In this document: one piece after another, positions 7,832-11,976 of the stretch
Layout of the letters: the number at the start of each line of letters is the position of its first letter
How positions within the stretch are numbered: the stretch's first letter is position 1
DNA from: an uncultured Eubacteriales bacterium
GTDB lineage: Bacteria > Bacillota > Clostridia > Oscillospirales > Butyricicoccaceae
Length of the DNA stretch: 11,976 bases
Direction: 5' to 3'
Assembly: GCA_934675045.1 (NCBI GenBank)
Contig: CAKUPI010000034.1
Span: forward strand, 1-11,976
The notes under the pieces: generated by a model
What the model saw: only the letters and a program-made list of their open reading frames with translations
Told to the model about the DNA's origin: nothing
The model's database searches: none
Program-made: the position numbers and the translations under genes

Positions 7832-7854
7832 GCGGCGGGCAAAAGAGCCGCCGC
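7832..7854 (-). other. Intercistronic hairpin between dapA and dapB
   Basis: A 7-bp GC stem, GCGGCGG (7832-7838) with CCGCCGC (7848-7854), and a 9-nt loop lie in the 70-nt dapA-dapB gap. No U-tract follows on the minus strand, so it is not an intrinsic terminator. It could affect mRNA stability or processing. Confidence 0.35.
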
Positions 7855-7876
7855 GTTTGGGGTGCGGGAGGGCGGC

Positions 7877-8764
7877 TCAGCCGAGAACCTTCAGGCACTC
7901 GCGGAGCTTTTCCGCGTTTTCCTCGGCCATCGGCCCGAGGGGAAGGCGGCATTCGCCGCAGGCAAAGCCGAGAAAATCCATGGCCTTTTTGACGGGCACG
8001 GGGTTGGTTTCGATGAACAGGGCGTTAATAAGGGGCAGCAGCGAGAGCTGAAGGGTGCGCGCGCGCGCCGTGTCGCCCGAAAGGAAGGACTGCACCATGT
8101 CGTGGGTCTGGCGGGGGGCGACGTTGGCCAGCACCGAGATGACGCCCGAGCCGCCCAGCGAGAGAAGGGGCACGATGCTGTCGTCGTTGCCCGACAGCAG
8201 GCAGAAGCCGTCGCCGACCAGCCGGGCGCACTGCGCGGCGTAGGCGATGTCGCCGCTGGCCTCTTTGATGCCGGCGATGTTGGGAACCTTGGCAAGCTCG
8301 GTCAGAACGTCGATGGAGATCGAGCAGCCGGTGCGGCCGGGGACGTTGTAGAGAAGAATGGGCAGGCGCGTCGCGGCCGCCACCGTTTCAAAGTGGGCGC
8401 GCATACCGCTTTTGTTGGCCTTGTTGTAGTAGGGGGTGACGACGAGCAGGCCGTCGGCGCCGAGGGACTCGTAGCGGCGGGCCAGCTCGGCGGCGTGCGC
8501 CGTGTTGTTGGAGCCGGCGCCGACGATGACGGGAATGCGGCCGTCTGCGCGGTCGATGACGCGGCGGGCGACGGCGGTTTTTTCCTCGTCGCTCAGCGTC
8601 GGGGTTTCGGCCGTCGTGCCGAGGGCGACGATGCCGTCGGTGCCGTTTTGCAGGTGAAAATCGATCAGGCGGTCCAGCATGTCAAAATCAACGCCGCCCT
8701 GCGGGGCAAAGGGGGTGACAAGGGCGACCAGAGAGCCGCTGAAGGTGCGGATGGGCTTTTGCAT
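7877..8764 (-). CDS. dapA: 4-hydroxy-tetrahydrodipicolinate synthase
   Basis: A 295-residue (beta/alpha)8 class I aldolase-type enzyme that condenses pyruvate with aspartate semialdehyde, the first committed step to DAP/lysine. The Schiff-base lysine is K167 in GIKEASGD. The catalytic triad is visible as GTTAE (T50/T51), the neighbouring-subunit tyrosine in VTPYYNK (110-115) and Y139 in YNVPGRTG. The usual GTTGE loop reads GTTAE, a conservative change. The start at 8764 is supported by an AGGAGG that overlaps the lysC stop codon, leaving a 14-nt gap to lysC and suggesting coupled translation. It is the second gene of the operon under the lysine riboswitch. Confidence 0.97.
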   Translation of the reverse strand: MQKPIRTFSGSLVALVTPFAPQGGVDFDMLDRLIDFHLQNGTDGIVALGTTAETPTLSDEEKTAVARRVIDRADGRIPVIVGAGSNNTAHAAELARRYESLGADGLLVVTPYYNKANKSGMRAHFETVAAATRLPILLYNVPGRTGCSISIDVLTELAKVPNIAGIKEASGDIAYAAQCARLVGDGFCLLSGNDDSIVPLLSLGGSGVISVLANVAPRQTHDMVQSFLSGDTARARTLQLSLLPLINALFIETNPVPVKKAMDFLGFACGECRLPLGPMAEENAEKLRECLKVLG

Positions 8765-8778
8765 GGTGATTTTCCTCC

Positions 8779-9981
8779 TTACAGTTCGAAAGCTTTGGCA
8801 AGAGCGGCGATTGCCTTGCTCTTGTTGTATGGGTCAATGGTGAAAGAAATCGAGATTTCCGACGTGGTTATCTGGTAGTAGGGTATGCCGGCCTCGGCCA
8901 AAACGCCAAAGACCTTGGCGGCAACGCCGGTGTGGGTCGCCATTCCGACGCCGACGACGCTGATCTGCGTGTAGCCGCTGCGGATGTCCGGGTTGAGCGT
9001 GCAGAGCATGCCGCTGTTTTGCAGGGCAACGCGCAGCTCGGCCACCTGCGCGTCCGGGCAGCTGAAGGAAAAGGCGATTTTGCCGCCGATGACGTTCTGG
9101 TTGATGATGTCGAGATTGATGTGGCTTTTGGCGATCAGGTCAAAGACGGCGGCGATGCTGCCGGGCGCGTATTCCATCGGGGGAAAGGAAACAATGGTGC
9201 AGCCGTCTTTGATGCTGATACCGGTGATGGGCATGTCTTCAAACATAATTTTTTCCTGTGACATAACGGTGGTTCCCTTTCTTTCCTTTTCCAGCGTGCG
9301 GCCCAGATACAGCTCGACGCCGTATTTTTTTGCCAGTTCGACGCAGCGCGTTTCCAAAACCCCGGCGCCGCAGACCGACATTTCCATCATTTCTTCGTAC
9401 GAAATGCGCTTTAAGGGCTTGGCGGCGGGGTACAGCCGCGGGTCGACGCTGTAAACGGCGTCGACGTCGGTATAAATGCTGCAGCCGCAGCCCAGCGCGG
9501 CCGCCAGCGCAACTGCCGTCGTGTCGGAGCCGCCGCGGCCGAGCGTGGTGATGTCTCCGTCCTCGGTAATGCCCTGAAATCCGGCGACGACCACCACCTT
9601 GCCCTCGCGCAGGCACCGCTCGATGCGGTCGGTCCTGACCTCTTTGATAAAAGCGCGCGAATGTGAGCTGTCGGTGATAAAGCCCGACTGAAAGCCGGTC
9701 ATGGAGATGGCGTCGCAGCCCAGCCCCTGAAGGGTCATGGCCATCAGCGTCACCGTCTGCAGCTCGCCGATCGACAAAAGGGCGTCAAGCTCGCGCTTGC
9801 AGGGCGAGGGGGAAACCTGCTCGGCCATGGAAATGAGGCTGTTGGTCGTTTTGCCCATGGCGCTGCAGACAACGATCAGCTCGTGCCCCTGCCTGTGCAG
9901 CGACGCGATGTGCTGCGCGATGGCCTTGATTTTTTCCAGGGTCGCCACCGAGCTGCCGCCGTATTTGTGTACCATTCTCAT
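8779..9981 (-). CDS. lysC: Aspartate kinase, ACT-domain (lysine-pathway) type
   Basis: A 400-residue aspartokinase that phosphorylates aspartate, the entry to the lysine/threonine/methionine family. The kinase domain spans about 1-245: KYGGSS at 6-11, GFQGIT at 134-139, GRGGSDTTA at 148-156, YTDVDAVYSVDPR at 170-182. Two ACT domains follow, about 262-330 and 336-400 (SVVGVGMATHTGVAAKVFGVL), the usual site of lysine feedback. The start at 9981 has AGGAGG about 10 nt upstream; a second Met at codon 3 is a possible alternative. As in B. subtilis LysC, an internal in-frame ATG at codon 246 (9246) has its own AGG site and could make a separate regulatory beta subunit. It is the first gene of the operon, behind a lysine riboswitch, and a small CGGGC/GCCCG hairpin (9998-10011) precedes the ribosome site. 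Confidence 0.97.
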   Translation of the reverse strand: MRMVHKYGGSSVATLEKIKAIAQHIASLHRQGHELIVVCSAMGKTTNSLISMAEQVSPSPCKRELDALLSIGELQTVTLMAMTLQGLGCDAISMTGFQSGFITDSSHSRAFIKEVRTDRIERCLREGKVVVVAGFQGITEDGDITTLGRGGSDTTAVALAAALGCGCSIYTDVDAVYSVDPRLYPAAKPLKRISYEEMMEMSVCGAGVLETRCVELAKKYGVELYLGRTLEKERKGTTVMSQEKIMFEDMPITGISIKDGCTIVSFPPMEYAPGSIAAVFDLIAKSHINLDIINQNVIGGKIAFSFSCPDAQVAELRVALQNSGMLCTLNPDIRSGYTQISVVGVGMATHTGVAAKVFGVLAEAGIPYYQITTSEISISFTIDPYNKSKAIAALAKAFEL

Positions 9982-10046
9982 GCTCTTTCTGCCTCCTCGG
10001 GCCTGCGCCCGTCAAGCTTCCTCCGACGATTGCAAAAGCCGAACCT

Positions 10047-10084
10047 AAAAAAGCCGGAAGAGCAGCAGGGATGCTCTTACCGGC
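10047..10084 (-). terminator. Riboswitch expression-platform terminator
   Basis: On the minus strand GCCGG, a bulged U and AAGAGCA pair with UGCUCUU CCGGC, followed by six U (10052-10047). It lies between the aptamer and lysC. Its left arm GUAAGAGC can instead pair with UCUUAC at the 3' edge of the aptamer (10106-10101), forming an antiterminator when lysine is absent. Confidence 0.88.
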
Positions 10085-10100
10085 CCAAATGCACAGCAAA

Positions 10101-10265
10101 GTAAGATAGCACAACTGCAAAAATCCTTGCAGACAGTCCTGCAACTGTTCACTGCAGACCCACCGCCCGTACACGCCTGTGCGGGCAGTTCGGCGGAGCT
10201 GCCTTTCCCCGCCTTCACAGCCCGCCGGCTTCAGTAGGTACTCATCGTCTCCGCGCCTCTATCAA
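10101..10265 (-). promoter_or_regulatory. Lysine riboswitch (L-box) of the lysC operon
   Basis: The minus-strand RNA carries L-box landmarks in order: GAUAGAGGCGCGG (P1 strand plus loop-E region) from 10263, GAUGAGUA, CUGUGAAGGCGGGGAAAGGC, the CUCCGCCGAA block, GCAGGACUGUCUGCAAGG, and the closing GCUAUC (10110-10105) that pairs with GAUAG to form P1. The order and spacing match the B. subtilis lysC leader. An intrinsic terminator follows, so bound lysine should stop transcription before lysC-dapA-dapB-dapH. Together with the two promoters this accounts for most of the 467-nt gene-free stretch 9982-10448. Confidence 0.93.
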
Positions 10266-10273
10266 CGCATTAA

Positions 10274-10302
10274 ATCATAGCACGAACCCGGGCAAATGTA
10301 AA
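10274..10302 (-). promoter_or_regulatory. Promoter of the lysC-dapA-dapB-dapH operon
   Basis: On the minus strand TTTACA (10302-10297), a 17-nt spacer and TATGAT (10279-10274). The predicted start near 10267 is just before P1 of the lysine riboswitch, as expected for a riboswitch leader. Confidence 0.8.
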
Positions 10303-10330
10303 CATCCTCTGCGGGAAAATGTACAGAATC

Positions 10331-10358
10331 TTGCAATATGCCGTCAAACGTGTATAAT
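10331..10358 (+). promoter_or_regulatory. Promoter of the M20D deacetylase gene
   Basis: TTGCAA (10331-10336), a 16-nt spacer and a perfect TATAAT (10353-10358), back to back with the lysC operon promoter 28 bp away. The leader is about 84 nt. Confidence 0.8.
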
Positions 10359-10394
10359 TTGAATGTGTTCTTTGGGCAACACAACAGAAAGCGC

Positions 10395-10421
10395 CGGCGG
10401 CGTGTCAGCGCCGCGCCGCCG
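10395..10421 (+). other. GC-rich hairpin in the dapL leader
   Basis: CGGCGGCG (10395-10402) can pair with CGCCGCCG (10414-10421) around an 11-nt loop, between the promoter and the GGGAGG ribosome site (10436-10441). A smaller stem TGTGTT/AACACA (10364-10369/10378-10383) precedes it. Neither has a U-tract, so they would act on stability or translation if at all. Confidence 0.4.
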
Positions 10422-10448
10422 CCGTGAAAATCAACGGGAGGGTCTCCT

Positions 10449-11558
10449 ATGAAAAAAACCATTCAGTACCGCCGCGAGCTGCACGCCATACCGGAAGTCG
10501 GCCGCGCGGAAGAAAAAACGGGCCGCTATATTGCGGACAGGCTGGCGCAGCTCGATTGCCTGACCGAGCGCGTGGTCGGCACGGGCAGCATCGCGTTTTT
10601 TGACAACGGGGCAGACGAAACGGTGGCCTTCCGCGCCGACATCGACGCGCTTCCCATCGCCGAGGAGACCGGGCTGCCCTTTGCCTCGAAAAACGGCTGT
10701 ATGCACGCCTGCGGGCACGATGCCCACATGGCCATGCTGCTGTCGCTGGCCGATTACCTGAGCCAAAACAAAAGCCGGTATCAAAAGAATGTGCTGCTGA
10801 TTTTCCAGCCGTCCGAGGAGACCATCGGCGGCGCAAAGCCCATCTGCGAGGCGGGGGTGCTCGAACGCTTCCGCGTCAGCAAGGTATTCGGCCTGCACGT
10901 CTGGCCCAAGGCCAAAGCGGGCACGCTCAGCTCGCGCCCCGGCCCCCTGATGGCGCAGGCGGCCGAGCTGACGCTGACGGTACACGGCAAAAGCGCCCAC
11001 TGCGCCCGCCCCGATCTCGGCATTGACGCGCTGGCCGCACTGGCCGACATCGTCTCTGAGCTGAACCGTTATAAACGGGAGGACATCGCTCCGGGAACCG
11101 AGTTTTTGCTGCACGTCGGGAAAATGCAGGGGGGAGACGCCGGCAACATCGTCTGCGAGACGGCGTGCGCAAAGGGCAGCGTCCGCGCCTTTGAACCGGG
11201 CGTTTTCGATATGCTGTGCGCCAAAATTCGCGAGACGGCGGCGGCCGTCGACGCGCGCTGCGGCACGACCACAGAGGTCGGCATCGGCGACGCCTATCCG
11301 CCCGTCAACAACGACCCCGCGCTGTATGAGGAGTACAAAAAGGCCATGGCGAAAGCCGGCGTCGAGTTGCTCGAGGCCGACAAGACGGTCATCGGCGAGG
11401 ACTTTTCCGAGTACCAAAAGCGGGTGCCCGGCGTTTTTGCCTTTTTGGGCCTCGGGGACGTGCCCTCGCTGCACAACAACCGCTTTGACTTTGACGAAGA
11501 GCTGATGGAGGTCGGAATCCGCGCCTTTATCGGCCTGCTGGACCATTTTGCGCGATAA
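10449..11558 (+). CDS. dapL: M20D amidohydrolase, probable N-acetyldiaminopimelate deacetylase
   Basis: A 369-residue M20D metallopeptidase-fold amidohydrolase. Likely metal ligands are C88 and H90 in MHACGHDAHM, E123/E124 in FQPSEETIGG, H150 in GLHVW and H342 in SLHNN; the lid/dimerisation domain runs about 172-285 (LTLTVHGKSAHCARP, GDAGNIVCETA). Length, the RADIDALPIAEETGLPFAS block and VLLIFQPSEETIGGAKPICEAGVL resemble B. subtilis YkuR, which deacetylates N-acetyl-LL-DAP. Lying back to back with an operon that ends in dapH, the acetylase whose product needs this deacetylase, makes that role likely. M20D also contains hippurate and indole-acetyl-amino-acid hydrolases, so the exact substrate is inferred. 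The start has GGAGG 6 nt upstream. No clear U-tract terminator follows. Confidence 0.85.
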   Translation: MKKTIQYRRELHAIPEVGRAEEKTGRYIADRLAQLDCLTERVVGTGSIAFFDNGADETVAFRADIDALPIAEETGLPFASKNGCMHACGHDAHMAMLLSLADYLSQNKSRYQKNVLLIFQPSEETIGGAKPICEAGVLERFRVSKVFGLHVWPKAKAGTLSSRPGPLMAQAAELTLTVHGKSAHCARPDLGIDALAALADIVSELNRYKREDIAPGTEFLLHVGKMQGGDAGNIVCETACAKGSVRAFEPGVFDMLCAKIRETAAAVDARCGTTTEVGIGDAYPPVNNDPALYEEYKKAMAKAGVELLEADKTVIGEDFSEYQKRVPGVFAFLGLGDVPSLHNNRFDFDEELMEVGIRAFIGLLDHFAR

Positions 11559-11585
11559 ATCGCAAAAATATTTGCCTCTGCCCGA

Positions 11586-11614
11586 TTGACACTCCTATCG
11601 GAATAAGCTATAAT
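11586..11614 (+). promoter_or_regulatory. Perfect consensus promoter of the selenoprotein gene
   Basis: TTGACA (11586-11591), exactly 17 nt, then TATAAT (11609-11614): a fully consensus sigma-A promoter and the strongest in the window. The predicted start is near 11621, giving a leader of about 37 nt. Confidence 0.93.
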
Positions 11615-11635
11615 TAATGTATGAATTATTCCGAT
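11597..11635. promoter_or_regulatory. Inverted-repeat operator overlapping the promoter
   Basis: ATCGGAATAA (11597-11606) and TTATTCCGAT (11626-11635) are a perfect 10-bp inverted repeat with a 19-bp spacer. The left half lies between -35 and -10, and the right half just after the start point. Since the left half is not transcribed, this is a DNA site, best explained as a repressor operator. I do not recognise the cognate regulator. Confidence 0.7.
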
Positions 11636-11657
11636 TGCCAATAAAAGGAGGGTCATC

Positions 11658-11948
11658 ATGCATAAGGTAGCATTGTACGGCAACCCGTATTGAGGGGGCT
11701 GCGCCCCGGTCAAAGAGGTTCTTTGCCAGAACAGCGTCAAGTACACCTACATCGACATCACCTCGGGCATTACGCCCCTGCGCGCCTTTCTCAAAATCCG
11801 CGACACGTCGGAGGCCCACGCGCCGGCGCGGGAAAAGCATACCATCGGCATCCCGACTCTCGTCATCGACGACGAGGTGTATATCGTCTCACCCGAGCAG
11901 GCGCAGCAGCTCATCGATCAATATGATTTGAAAAACACCGCCGAATAA
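11658..11948 (+). CDS. Selenocysteine-containing glutaredoxin-like protein (UGA recoded at codon 12)
   Basis: From ATG 11658 to TAA 11946-11948 one frame encodes 96 residues, interrupted only by TGA at 11691-11693. Read as selenocysteine (U) it gives a small thioredoxin-fold protein of glutaredoxin type: MHKVALYGNPY, then the redox motif U12-G-G-C15, then APVKEVL, a YTYIDITSG strand, LRAFLKIRDT, the cis-proline motif GIPTLVIDD (P66) and a C-terminal helix. Coding signal and family pattern continue unbroken after the TGA, and UGA sits where glutaredoxins carry the nucleophilic Cys of CxxC. A bacterial SECIS hairpin follows at the right distance. The ribosome site AGGAGG (11646-11651) is 6 nt from the ATG. 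Likely role: thiol/disulfide or peroxide-related redox chemistry in the cytosol; partner unknown. A nonsense-mutated pseudogene is the alternative, made unlikely by the SECIS. Sec machinery genes lie outside the window. Confidence 0.88.
11694..11727 (+). promoter_or_regulatory. Bacterial SECIS element for Sec insertion
   Basis: Directly after the UGA (11691-11693), GG (11708-11709), a bulged U (11710) and CAAAG (11711-11715) pair with CUUUG (11721-11725) and CC (11726-11727) around the apical loop AGGUU (11716-11720). The bulged U and the GGU in the loop match the SelB-binding features of the E. coli fdhF element, and 22 nt separate UGA from the loop, within the known bacterial range (about 16-37). 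An extra small stem GGGGC/GCCCC (11695-11699/11703-11707) fills the gap. Confidence 0.87.
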
Positions 11949-11976
11949 GCCTTTTCTGCAAAGAGCACCCCTGATG

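Noticed and set aside
10431..11546. Long minus-strand open frame (371 codons) opposite dapL
   Set aside because: No family motif, no promoter or ribosome site; it mirrors the dapL codon pattern and covers the same interval.
11547..11567. TTTTGCG/CGCAAAA inverted repeat at the end of dapL as a terminator
   Set aside because: The stem overlaps the stop codon, is AT-rich at its base, and is not followed by a U-tract, so termination there is not supported.
11690..11926. Plus-strand frame of 78 codons starting at the SECIS region
   Set aside because: It is in a different frame from the glutaredoxin motifs, has no ribosome site and gives an Arg/His/Pro-rich product; the recoded frame from 11658 explains the sequence better.
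11658..11948. Reading the in-frame TGA as a nonsense mutation (pseudogene)
   Set aside because: The TGA falls exactly on the catalytic Cys position, the rest of the frame is intact, promoter and ribosome site are consensus, and a SECIS follows at the correct distance.

Overview
This window reads as chromosomal DNA from a GC-rich, low-GC-ancestry Firmicute (class Clostridia, probably an Oscillospiraceae/Ruminococcaceae-type anaerobe). The basis is consensus sigma-A promoters and AGGAGG ribosome sites on a GC-rich background with strong third-position GC, an L-box lysine riboswitch, acetate kinase, TmcAL (YlbM), the acetylase form of the diaminopimelate (DAP) pathway, an SLH-domain secreted protein carrying DUF4358/DHHW-type domains, and a selenoprotein gene. 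The taxonomic placement is inference. I see no mobile element, CRISPR array, rRNA or tRNA.

Layout. 1-135 is the C-terminal end of an unidentified gene. 323-1522 (+) is diaminopropionate ammonia-lyase, dpaL, behind a hairpin-rich leader. It converges on tmcAL (1602-2804, -), a tRNA-Met cytidine acetate ligase, across a shared bidirectional terminator. tmcAL and ackA (2926-4119, +) diverge from promoters whose predicted start points nearly coincide. After the ackA terminator and a short GC-rich gap comes a minus-strand gene (4361-6247) that appears to fuse SLH repeats, a DUF4358 domain and a DHHW/AlgX-like SGNH domain. The minus-strand operon lysC-dapA-dapB-dapH (9981 down to 6371) follows. It starts at a good promoter and a complete lysine riboswitch with a terminator/antiterminator pair, and ends at its own terminator. 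Back to back with it, a plus-strand M20D amidohydrolase (10449-11558) is very probably the N-acetyl-DAP deacetylase (dapL) of the same pathway.

The most interesting object is at the right edge. A perfect consensus promoter (TTGACA-17-TATAAT) overlapped by a 10-bp inverted repeat drives a short gene with an ideal Shine-Dalgarno site. Its frame contains one UGA at codon 12, inside the redox motif of a 96-residue glutaredoxin-like protein (U-G-G-C, cis-Pro at 66). A textbook bacterial SECIS hairpin (bulged U, apical loop AGGUU) starts 15 nt after that UGA, with its apical loop 22 nt downstream. I read this as a selenocysteine-containing glutaredoxin-like protein that ordinary gene callers would miss.

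How the genes fit together. lysC, dapA, dapB, dapH and dapL supply most steps from aspartate to meso-DAP/lysine; aspartate-semialdehyde dehydrogenase, the N-acetyl-DAP aminotransferase and the epimerase are not in view. Lysine feedback acts on RNA through the riboswitch and probably on the enzyme through the LysC ACT domains. ackA (acetate/acetyl-phosphate) and tmcAL (acetate-dependent tRNA modification) both handle acetate and share a divergent control region.
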